A stretch of 64,000 nucleotides of DNA. Origin: Tribonema minus (Eukaryota; Sar; Xanthophyceae; Tribonematales; Tribonemataceae). The notes beneath the pieces were generated by a model. It did not search any database and was not told where the DNA came from. It was given only the letters and a program-made list of their open reading frames with translations. A program made the position numbers and the translations under genes. The stretch spans positions 434,001 through 498,000 of the forward strand of contig JAFCMP010000412.1 in NCBI GenBank assembly GCA_017506865.1. Reading direction: 5' to 3'. Below, in pieces: positions 35,251-47,200 of the stretch. How positions within the stretch are numbered: the first letter of the stretch is position 1; every line of letters starts with the position of its first letter.

Positions 35251-36812
35251 CCACTCGCCGCACAACGTTCCGTCTGCAGCAGTTCCGTCTCCAGGCCGTC
35301 TGCAGCAGGAGCCAAAAGCAACTTAAGCGTTGTGCCGTAGAGTGGCATTGCACGAGTCACCAGAACAATTCTGCCACTGCACAACGTGGAGTGGTCAGCC
35401 AGCACCGCGCATCAACCTCTCAAGTGGTGCATAACTTCAGAACGATCTGCCGAACCTGAGGTACCCCCCTCTAATGAATCCTTAATGGCGCGGCTGCAGC
35501 GTCAGCACAGCTGTGCGATAAGAATTCGCCCTCCAGACCCACACGCTCGCCTTGCCGCTCGCTGCTGCTATGAGGTCCCTCAGTGTCAGGTTGTCGGTTC
35601 CCGGGGTGACTCGCATTTTCCAGAAATTGTTTTGCACAGAACCCGGACCGTTCTGCGTTTTGACGTGACTCAAGTACATGAAGCGATGGCCACCATAAGC
35701 GACACAGCACTGCGCGCTTGGCAAGCGGGCAACGTGGAGATGAAACAACGCAGCGACGCTGTCGGACATGAAGACGCCGCTGACTGAGACGGGTGCGCAA
35801 GCGCCGCCGAGGCGCGGCGGCAGCGCGCGCAAGTGCCACCAGCTGCAATGTGGGCTCACGCAAGAGCCACCAGATACCGCGTTCGCCAGCGCCACCGTGA
35901 CCGGTTGCTGCATCTCCAGCGCAGGCGTGAGCAGGCGCCGCCACCTGCCGCGTGTGCAGGCGCCGCAGCCGCTGCAGCTGGGCGTGTGCGCAGTGCGCAG
36001 GCACCGTGCTGCCTGTGAGTTCAGCGCTGCAGCATCGCGCACAGGCGCCGCCAGCTGACAGGCGTGCAGCTGAGACAGTGCTGCAGCGCGCGTAGGCGGC
36101 GCCAGCCACCAGGCGCGCAGCATCATCATAAAGCGATGGCGGTGCTGAGCACTGCACTGCGGAAGGCGCCGCAGCTGCGCAGCGCAAGAGCCTCGCAGCG
36201 GTGGACAGCAGCTGCTGCGGACGGCAAGAGCGGCAACGCGCTTGTAGGCGCTGCCAGTACAGTGCCCAGTGACGGCTTCGCTGAACCACTGAATGGCACG
36301 CCACAGCTGCGCAGCACGACACAACTGCGGCGCCACTGTCGGACATGAAGGCGCTGCTGACTGAGACAAGCGTGCAAGCGCCAGCGGAGACGAGGCATTT
36401 TCCTGAGACATTTTGCAATACTGCGCATGTATGTCGTCATCACACGTAGAGAATACGTCACGCGAAGCGCTGCCGATAGAGTTGGCGTATGGTAAGAACT
36501 CGGTTCCGGAATGTTACAAGAGTTACGCCGCTCACCCGCCACATATGCCACGTACACAAGTCTATGCCTTCAGCAATGTGGTGGCAACTTCTGCTATATT
36601 CTTGTCTGCAGAAGCACATCAGCGCGCAAGCCTCGAAATTGTCACAAATGGTCATAGCATGATTGCACAACCACATCATCCCCATACATGCACACAAGTC
36701 CGACAGAACGCCCAGGATGCACGACAAGGGAGCGGAGCGCGGCTCACATGGACATGGTGGTGTTTCACCCATTGCGCACTTGATTTCACATGTTTGAAGC
36801 GGTGAACACACT
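35251..36812. other. Intergenic with a decayed GC-rich tandem array
   Basis: This is the 5' flank of the membrane-protein gene and the 3' flank of the large gene. From about 35700 to 36400 a unit containing gaagrcgcygctgactgagac and caagcgcc/ggcgccgccagc recurs with divergence (for example 35767-35820 against 36347-36395). Two long overlapping minus-strand frames here are explained by this repeat composition. Confidence 0.55.
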
Positions 36813-37007
36813 TCAACCAGCGCCCTGTGCCGCTGCGGCGGCGTGACCCGCGGTTACCCCCGCGATTTCAGCAACCCAGTCAGCAACCCCTGTAGCCTCA
36901 CGCGCAGAATCACACGGTACACCTTGCGCATTGCCTTTGCTACATGCATCATCGCTGCTGGTGCCACTGCCGCCGCCGTTGCCACCGCCACCGCTGCTGC
37001 TGTTGCC

Positions 37008-37038
<31 letters not shown>

Positions 37039-40000
37039 CCGCCACCGCCGCCACTTGTCTTGCTTTCTACATCAGCATGCCCCGTCTCAATGCGCGGAAG
37101 GTCGGCAGCGTCGCTCGCCAGGCTGGCAAGGTAGTCACGTCCACGCCACAGCACCGCGGCGTGCCAGGGCACGAGCGTCAACCACGTCTCCACCGACTGG
37201 CGCGTGGCGGCGTCGTACTGCGCGAGCTCGGCGCGCAGCGCGGCGCAGCGCTGCTGCTGCTGCTGCTGCCGCTGCTGCAGCTGCTGCTGCTGCTGCTGCG
37301 GCGCGGTGCTGCTGTTGCTGAGCGCGGCATGCACGTCTGCGAGGAGGGCCTCTCGCTGCTGAATGAGTTTGGCGGTTTCAACCTGGTGCAAGAAGGGGGC
37401 AAGGGGGGGAGGGGGGGCAGTCCTTCTTTGATCAGGCTGGTGATGGGCTCTAAGCATTGGCTGCGCCAAGAAAAGGTATTGATGTGCATGCTTGAGCGAC
37501 CAGCACTGGTGCTACCCTGCGTAGTACGGCAGCAGGCCAGGTGTTGAAGGAGATGAGAACGCCCGCACTGAGTTCATGAATTTCATGATTTGCATGCATT
37601 AATTGTCATGTATTGCTGAGCAGCAGCAGCTATAGCATGTGAGAGATGTGTGTGTAGGCATGCGCACATGACGTGGTAGCTTTGTTTGATGGTAAAGTTG
37701 GCATGGATATATTAACACCAGCAAAGTGCACGACGACTCACTTTCATGGACTTTATCCGCAGTGGTTTTGCCACGCGCGGGACACCGTGCCTCACCGGCA
37801 GTGTCTAAAATACACACAAGCACCTTTGTTTAATCCAAAACCTCAACTGCATGCATACGTCCTGCCTTTTGTTGAACTAGCCCCAGCGCTGCGGCACAAA
37901 GAAGCTGTGTCACCGTAGCTGAGCAAAGCCTATTCGCATAGAGCAGCACCTAGAATCAGTCTTGGTCTGCACTCTGCCTGGAACAGCTTGCGCAAGCATG
38001 AGCCTCAACCCTAACTCTAGCCTTCACCTAACCCTGCTGTAATCCTTTTACAGGCGTGCCATACAGTCAACCCCACTGCATTAGGGTGCCATTATCGCTG
38101 TATACTCCAGGTGCGCAATCAATGTATACATACATACGGTACACTTCATGCCAGCACGAACTAGATACTCCTGAACAATATACCTCAGCTTGCCATCTAG
38201 AACCTGCTCAGCCTCCGATCTTCACTACGTAGTACGCACCTACGTGCCTGTTCGATTACCGCAACGTTCCCGCTTGCTTGTTCATGCTTCACAGTGGAAA
38301 TAGGTAACCCTCTTGTATATGTGATAGTCGCTTGTTGCGTGCTTCACAGTTGAAGGACCCTCCGGTATACCGTATATAGAGCTCTACGATCTTTGGATTC
38401 GTTTCCATATATGAAAAGTGTCGCTTGTTGCGTACTTCACAGTTGAAGTGGACTCACCACGCCGCACGCAGCCGTCCACAGCAGGCTCAGCCTCCCCACC
38501 AGCCTGGCATAACTGACCAGGGATGGCCGCGCCCCCCCCCTCGCGTACCCCAGTGACTTGCGGAACCACAGAGCCTGGCCGCTAGTGGGCCACCCCAGAC
38601 GACTCGCCACGTCAGCAAGTAGCTCCAGTGCGTGCTCAAAGGTGGTCCTGAGGCTGTAGTTCAAAGAGGGGCAAGCATAAATTTCAGATATGTGAGGGAA
38701 CAATGGGGGGAGGGTCGATGGGCTGGGAAGGGGGGTGAATCGGCAAGAGGCGCTGCCAAAAGACATGGCGTTCTTTGCTGAATCATATATGGATGACGAT
38801 TTGCAACATTGCTCAGCAGCTCCAGTACGTGCTCAAAGGTGGTCCTGAGGCTGCACTGGCGGACGAGCAAGTGCAGTGGTGTGTGAGGGAGCGATGGAGG
38901 GGAGGGGCGATGGGCTGGAAGAAGGGGTGGATGGGCAAGAGGCACTGCCAAAATTATATATATGCATACCCACATAGACTTTGGGTTGTTTGACTTGTCC
39001 CTGGGCATGTGTGCCGCTGAGTACGGGTGTCACGGTCTGCTTGGCACACGTCATCGCAGGCAGACTTCAGCAGAAGGGTGCATGGCAGTTCACCATTGTG
39101 AAATGCTTCAGTGCATGTGCACTTCTGCACCTGACTTGGGGTACTTTACGCAGTGCCATAGATGCATAGTACAGTACACACATATTCAAAATGGCTCGTT
39201 AGCACCGAGAGGTGCGGCAGCGCTCGCGGTGGCGCTGATGGCGGCGAGGGTGCATCAGGCAGCAAGGGGATGGGAGATGCTGGCTGTGAGCAGGAGCTGC
39301 GGAGTCGCGTGTGGTGAGGATACGGCTTTGGGCAGCAGCAGGGGATATTGGAACATGGGGATACGGATAGCATCAGGGCACACTGTAGATCGTTTGCTTG
39401 AACACGCAAGAAAGAGAACCTCGGCCAGGCACGTCAGCGGCGTGCTTAGGCAAGGAATCGAGGACCGGGCGCCTCTGGCCCAAATGTATACTAGAGGCAT
39501 AACCGCGGTCCTCCGGCGTTTTCGCTCAAGAGATGGAGACATCGGCTACGATAGGTGTGGCTCAGACTGGGTGCCGCTGTGTCTGCCCCCCATCAGTCTA
39601 GTACAAGCCTGCAACGCAGGGCTCTAAGGGCCCGTCCGATTTTAGTTTTTTGCAATCTTATCCAACGCATCAAGCCCACCTTGGGGCTGCTATAAATACA
39701 AGATCATAAGTACAGTACCGGACCGCGCGATGTTCACACACTACAGCAGCTATACATTGTTCACTAGGGTCAGGGTTAGCGCTAGGGAAAAACCGTTCGA
39801 GTAACGCATACACTGCCCGACGCAATCAGGGTTAGGGTTAAAGTTAGGGTTAGGGTTAGGGTTAGGGTTAGGTTTAGGGTTAGGATTAGGGTTAGGGTTA
39901 GCAATCAAGCAGAACAGTCTAAATGAGCACCCGATGGTGCGACTGGGTGAGCATCACCAAGTCACACTCTGACCATGGCATCGGGGCAGCGCCAAAGTGC

Positions 40001-41215
40001 AACTGCTTTGGCAGCACAGGCGTCATACAGGCATCGTGCGATTGCATCGGCGACGCACGAGCGCAACGAACATGTCAGCGCATGCGCGTCAACAAATGCG
40101 CAATGAGCATCACAACCCACCCCCAATGCCCCGGCGCGCAGCGCCTGCCGGCACACGCGCGGCACCAAACCGTAGATCAACTTCACCTCAGACTTCAACT
40201 CAGACACGCATGATGAGCATCACCACGCACCTGTCCTCCAGCGCCACGGCCGTCACGCCCTCATACAGCACGCCCAGCTCCTGCCGCAGCGTCTCGTTCG
40301 CGTCGGCGGCCTCCGATAGGTCCACGAGCGCCCAATCGGATGCGCCGACCTCGCTGAGCGCTGCTGCCTCGGCCGCGGCCTCGCGCGCCGCCGCCTCTAG
40401 CGACGCGGCGGCGTCCGCAGGGTGTGGCGCGCGGCCGGGCGGGCTCGCTGCGGGGGGTGGGGGGGGGTGAAGTGGAGAACTTCAGGTGAGAACTTCAAGT
40501 GAGGACTTCATGCCACATGAAGCACAACGCTCAAAATGCACAGCGCGACGTGCTGCACGCACCTAGCTGCGGCCGCCCGCGCTTCGGGCTCCTCGGTGCT
40601 GCAGCGACCGCCGCCGCCGCCGCCGCCTCCTCCCTGTGCCGATCTCTGTAGCCCTGCACCACCGCGTGCCGCGCCGCCATGCGCTGCTGCCGCCGCTGCT
40701 CCAGCGCTAGCGTCATCGCTTCGAGGTCGTCGGCCCCACCGCCGCCGCCGGTGCCGCCGCCGCCGCTGCCGCCGCTGCTCATGCTGCCGCCAGCCGCGGC
40801 GGTGGCAGGACGCGCGGGAAGCGGCCGCCGCTGCGTACGCGCGGCGGCGGCGGTGCACGGGCGCGCCGGCGCCGCCGCGCGCGCGGCGTCACGCCCCGCG
40901 TCGAGCGACGGTGGCTGCGCCCAGCTGGGCGCGGCGCCGCAGAACGCGCTGCGGGGACGCGTCCTGGCGGCATCGTTCCCCCCGGACCTTTCCGGCGCTT
41001 CGTAGGATGGTCGGGAGGGAGAGCGGGGCGAGCGATTACCGCCGCCGCCGCCGCCGCTGGCAGCATGGAGGCCCCCGTCGGCGGCGGCGGCGGCTGGCGC
41101 AGCAGCGTGGTCGTCGTCGTGCGTTGCGACCAGCGACGGCACCACGATCTTGATAACGCGCGGCTGCTGCTCCTGCGGCCGCTGCTGCTGCCGCTGCCCG
41201 CGCATCAACGCCGCT

Positions 41216-41247
<32 letters not shown>

Positions 41248-44200
41248 TGCCGCTGTTGCGTGCCCCATGTCGTGCGCCCACGACGGCATGTTTGTGCTGA
41301 TGCCACCGCGGCCGCCGCCGCCGCCGCCGCTGCGGTTGGAGGACGCGCGCGAGTACAGCCTCTTGCGCTGCTCCTCTTCGGCGCTGCACGCGCGCGAGCG
41401 CTGCGGCGCCTCGCACGGGAACGGCTCCGAGGAGTACGCGGCGTACGTGAGCTGCATGCGCGGGTGGCGGCGGATGACGTGCCACGCGGGCGCGTTGAGG
41501 CGCGCCAGGAAGTCCTGCGCGCGGCGCGAGGGGGGAGTTGAAGTTTGAGTGCGGAGGTCGCGTCGGGGGCTACTTCAAGTTGAAGTGACGGGCGCTGAGG
41601 CGCGCCAGGAAAGTTCTACGCGCGGCGCGGCGCGGCGCAAGGGGGGAGTTGAAGTTTGAGTGCGGAGATCGGTGGGGGGGGGGGTACTTCAAGTTAGAGT
41701 GAGGGGCGCGGAGCGCACACACATGAATTCTGAGGCCTGGGACTTGCGAGGGGGGAGTTGAAGTTTGAGTGCAGAGGGTTGTCGGGGCTCCTTCAAGTTG
41801 AAGTGGGGGGCACGGCGGCGACGTGCAAACGCGCGTGGCGCTCAAAGGTCTGCGACGGGCCGTGCCACACTGGCGCAGCTGCAAGTGCCCTGTGAAGGCG
41901 AGACGCAGAGCAGGCGGTGTGAGCTCACACGAGGCAAGGATAAGCCTACATACCGTATGCCATCCAGTACCGTGGCGGCGGCGGAGGCACAGGCACCTCA
42001 TGCGCACGCGTGGGCAGCCCCGGACCACCAGCATAGACTGTGTGCTCGTAAGGCTACTTCCCGTTGAAGTAACAATAGGCATTTCTTTGAACAAAAGTGG
42101 CTTTGTACCTCATGTGCGTCCTTGGCATGGATGCCGGCGGCGGCGACAGTGGCGCAGGTGCCGGCGCGCCGCGAGCGCTTTTCACCGCTGGCAGCCAGAC
42201 AACGTATGTCAGTGTGCACAATCGCAGACAGGCGTTGTAAGCGTGCGCGCTCATGCCCGTTGCATACCTGCTGCGCGACCGTTTGCGGCGGTGACGCATA
42301 GATGTTCATGAAAACCCAATTCCGGAAGTTAACTACTTCCACTTAGAAGTAATAATTAACACAAGTAGAAGGCAGTTCTTCACACAGAAGGTGGCTCCTC
42401 ACCTGATGTGCAGCCGTTCCGTCCAGTCCATTGGCAGCGGTGGCACAGGTGCCGGCGCGCCGTGAGCGCGGCCCGCCGCCCACAGGCGCCGTGGAGGGCC
42501 TCTGGGGGTGCAGTGAGGTGCCGGCGCGATGCGTTGACTGCAAGGGTGTCGGCAGCAGGAATTAGGCATAGGGTTGAGCCTCACGAGCTGAGCACTAAGT
42601 ATGTGTGCATGTGGCATTTTTTCACAGGAGTACATTTAGAGCAATGTATGACTGACAACAATGACTTATTGCAAGAGATCTGAGTGCAAGAGATCCGATA
42701 GCAATGGTACGTGTGTACATAGCATGTAAAGCAGTGCATAATTGCCAACGGTGACCACTTCTGACGCGAGTGCGGAGCGACGACTGCGAGGGGGTCCGTC
42801 GGCAAGAATGTGGCACGGGATGGGCTTCACAAGCTGAGCATCGAGCAACCTGACTGCGTGTACCGCGAGCAGTAACGACTAGCTGTAGCGCCGGCGCGGT
42901 GCATCGAGTGCAAGAGATCCGGTAGCAGGAACATGGCATGGTACGAGTATCATGAGGTGGGCACTGAGGTGTTCTGTGTAGCAAGCGACCTATACCTGCC
43001 AGTAATGGCTGATTGTGACGGCGGCATGGTGCGTTCATGCGGCGGCAAGAATAAGGCATAGGCTTGTGAGCCGAGCACTTAAGTGTGCAGCATCGGCAAT
43101 AACTGCCAATACTGGCTAATTGGAACACCGGCGCGGTGCGGCGAATGCGAGAGGGCTCGGCGGCAAGCACGTGGCACAAGGTTAAGCCTCACAAGCTGAG
43201 CACTGGGTATGTGTGTACGTAGCACTTGAGGCAATGTATTATTATTAACACTTCTTTTTTGAAGTACTGTATATGGTTGACAAAATGACTAATTGTGACG
43301 CCGGCGTGGTGCGTCGACTGTGATGGTATCCGGCGGCAGAATGCGACGCAGATTGAGCCTCACTAGCTGAGAGTGCGCAGCATTGGCAATCACTGCCAGC
43401 GATGGCTGATTGAAACGCCGGCGCGGCGCGGGGACTGCGAGAGGGTTCGGCGGCATGAAGGTGGCACGGGGCGAGGCTCGCGAGCTGAGCACTGGGTATG
43501 TGCGTACATGGCGTTATTACGGGTACGTAATTGCCAGTGATGAGCGATTGGAACGCCGGGCGCGGTGCGTCAACTGCAAGAGTCAACAGCAAGAACGTGG
43601 CACACTGGCATGAGCCTCAACGTGGCACACTGGCATGAGCCTCACAAGCTGAGCATTGAGTAAAGTAGAAGTGCAGTGTGACCAACAAATTTTTGCTTCT
43701 GTACGAAGAAGTACTATGACGTCGGCACTGCGATAGTCCGGCTCCAATAAACGTGGCACAGGATGACAACCGATTTGTCAGACGTTGTGCCCTGCAGTCG
43801 AAGCTGCTGACATATGAGCGCCTTCTCACATCATGATGAACCCAGTCACCGCAAACATCGACTCGGACGTGCCACCATTCGCAATGTGCACAACGCCGCA
43901 GTGGATACTGCCTTACCAACAGCAAACACACAATTATACTTCATGCATAGCAGGCGGCCGCAGCCGCCAATTTGCCTTTGAGGAAACACTAGTCAGGCCG
44001 GACCTGTAATGAGGCAAGTGACAGTGGTCAGACAGAGTTTGAGCATCACCATCACCTCTGTAGCAGAGGCCATAGCAGAGGCATCCGGCTGGCTGTGGCT
44101 GCGGTTGGGCGGCGGACGCCGCCGCTTGGGGTAAAACGGCTCCCAGGGACCCTGCTCAGAAGGGCGGAAGTTGGATGGGTAGAGCTTTCGGTTATGAGCC

Positions 44201-47200
44201 GATTGCGGAAGGCGTGCATGCAACGTCAGCACGCCATGCGTCGTAAATCTCCAGCAACAACACCGCAACAAATGGAAATAGCGTCAGCTTACTTTTGAAA
44301 CACTTAACATCCCTTTTCTTCCCTATGCTGTTTTTGCATCGGACATGCAGCCCTCGATGCTTGCAAGTGCATCATTCACAGCAGCATACAAGCAGCGTCC
44401 CAACCTGGGCCAGACATTGCACTTGCAGACGATGTTACAGTGTTGCAGACCAGGTCGCTGCGTGGAGATATCCGGTTTCCCTTCGGGCCTATATCGACAC
44501 AATTCCACAAGCACAGCCAGCCTGCAGGCACACACAGACAGCCAGCCCATCTTGGCACCCTCATAACTTCAAGTCCAAGAGGTCTGTGTTGAAGTTTTCA
44601 CCTTGGCAATGTGCTGGCCCCCCGGCCGCCATGGACACACGATCTTCTCTGCCACATCCTCCTTGTCCCTGCGCAGCTCCTTCTGGCGCGCCTTCATGGC
44701 CTTCAGGTTCTGCCTGTCCTCGCGCCACCCGCCCGGCAGGTGGTCCACGTCCCTGTTGGCCTGCAGCAGCAGCGTTCAGCACATATACAGCAGTGCTCAG
44801 TGCATTGTATGCGGTTGACTCTCCCACACTGTTCTCGCGCCACCCGCCCGGCAGATGATCGACGTCCCTGTTCGCCTGCAGCAGCAGCGCTCAACACACT
44901 TAAAGCAGTGCTCAGCACGACACGCCGGTGACTCGCTAACATAACACGGTCCTCGCGCCATTTGCTTGGTAGGTGGTGACATCTCTGGTGGCCTGCAGCA
45001 GAAGCAGCAGCAGCAGCAGCAGCGCTCAATATGGCCACAGCACTGCTCAGCACTGTGTGCGGGCGACCCCTCCCGGAGGGGACAGCGTGCGAGTGTGGTG
45101 GACTTGCGCTAGTGCAGCGGCACAGTACATCGTGGCCTTTTTTCCTGGCAGAGAATGTAGCATGTGCTAGAGTCCACGCAGCGCGGCCCCTGCTCGCCTG
45201 CAGCAGAGCTGGACAGTTGCACCTGGCTCTGCTCAATAGACCGAGGGCGCAACCGGACCATGACAAGATCTGCTCCTCGATGCCCGCATGCAGCGGTGGC
45301 GGTTGAGATTATAGGAAGGGCTGGATTTAGGTCAAGGGTTAGGGTCCAAACTAGGGTTACATTGGGTTAGGGTTAAAAGATCGGCTAGGGTCACAGTTGG
45401 AATTAGAATAAGGCTGATGGGCACTCAGCACTGCTGTAGCGGCTGTATATTTGTGGCAGTGTACGCGGTGGCCACACAGCTTCACATCATGTGACATGCC
45501 ACTCGTGCGGCACGCTCAGATGCGCCTGGGCCGTCGATGCGCCGGCCAGCAAAGCGGTAGAGAACTGCTGCTTGACGTCACCTTGCAACGTGGTTGAAAG
45601 CTGCTGCGAGTGCGTGCAGACTAACCTGAGCCATGATTGTGTCTGCTTGCAGTGTGAGGACTGCTGCAGACGCGGGTTGCACCTGGACACAATGCGCGCA
45701 TCCGTCTGCAATGTGATTGAGGTCTGCTGCAAAGCGCAGACGCACCTGCACCATATGATCGTGTCCGCCTGCATCGCGGCTGAAAATCGCTGCTTGTGCA
45801 AACACACCTTCAACACGGCTGTCAACTTCTACAAGGTCTTGCATCATGTGACATGCCACAAGTGGCAAGTGCAGACGCACCTCCACCATGAACGTGTCCG
45901 CTTGCGACGCTGTTGGAAACTGCTGCTTGATGCGCGCCTGCAGCGCGCCGTCGTGCGCCGCGACGGTCGCCCTGAGCGCTGCCTCAAAGGCCTCGCGCAG
46001 GCCATCGGGGCTCGTCTTCATGCCGCCTTTGAAGATGCGTGAGTCCACCCACCTGTGCGGAGCGATGCGCGTAGAGCAGGTGATGCTCAGCACATTTCTG
46101 ATGGCAGTGCTCATCATATTACGAGAGCCACTCTTCATGCCGCCCTTGAGATGCGTGAGCCGACCCACCTGCGGAGCAATGCAACGCAGCAGCGCGTGGC
46201 GGTGATGCTCAACACTGTTGCTTTTGTGATGGCGATGCTCAGTATATTGAGTGAGCTGCTCTTTATGCCGCCTATGAAGATGCGCGACCCCACCCACCTG
46301 CGCGGAGCGATGCGCGTGCAGCAGCACGTTGCGTTGATGCTCAACATATTTGTGATGGCGACGTTCAGCAGAGTACGTGAGCTGACCGAGCCGCGGAGCG
46401 CTGCTGCAGCGCGTGGTAGCGATGCTCAGGTTATCATTTGCGATGCCGACCCGGCTGCGAAGCGGCGCAGCAGCTTGTGGTGATGTTGCTCAGCGAGCTG
46501 GTGATGCTCCGCATAATTGAGCAGCATGTTGATGCTCAGCAGATCAAGGGCAACGCGCCAGTGCGTCATGAGGGCTAGGGTTGGGCTAGGGTCAGCGTTG
46601 AGGTTAGGGTCATAGTTGTGCGTATATCAGTACATGCGTACTTAGGGTTAGGGTTACCCATCACAGATGCCTGCGCCACGTCACGCAGGGCAACACAAAT
46701 GGCATGCTCGGCAGGGCTAAGGTCAGTGCTCGTAGAGCGTAGGGCTAGGGTAAAGACACCACAGCTAGTGCAGTACATACTCCCAGTACGCACAGTGTCA
46801 GGTGGTGAGATGCAGCAGCAGCAGCGAGCAGCACGCGTTTTGATGCTCAGGGACAAATAGGCAGCGGCAGCAAGCAGCACACTGGCGCTGCTGTGTGTAC
46901 CCCAGGGTAGGCATACTGCCAGTGTAGTGTCATACAGCACATGGTGATACTCAGCATATCACGAGGTGTGCAAAAGGACGCCAGGCTCAGCGGCAGCACA
47001 TTCGTGTGCATAAACTTTAAGCTGAGGTTCCTCACCTGCTCACCCAGCCGCTGTGGTCTGTGCCGGTGAGCCGCTTCTGCCGGTGCTGAGCGAGGCTGCT
47101 ACTGACGGCCTGCTCCGCTATCGACTGCAGCAGCTTCCAATTGGTCTTGCGCAGCAACTTGCTGACCTCCAGCGACTTGGCGGATATGGCATTGGCAATG

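Noticed and set aside
35471-36418. Two long overlapping minus-strand frames (about 310 residues)
   Set aside because: Both frames are open over the same GC-rich decayed tandem repeat and have Ala/Arg/Cys-biased composition without conserved blocks.
38962-39627. 221-codon plus-strand open frame
   Set aside because: It is created mostly by the 520-bp repeat, whose other copy carries the same frame inverted at 4 kb; no splice or family support, and it lies antisense in an intron.
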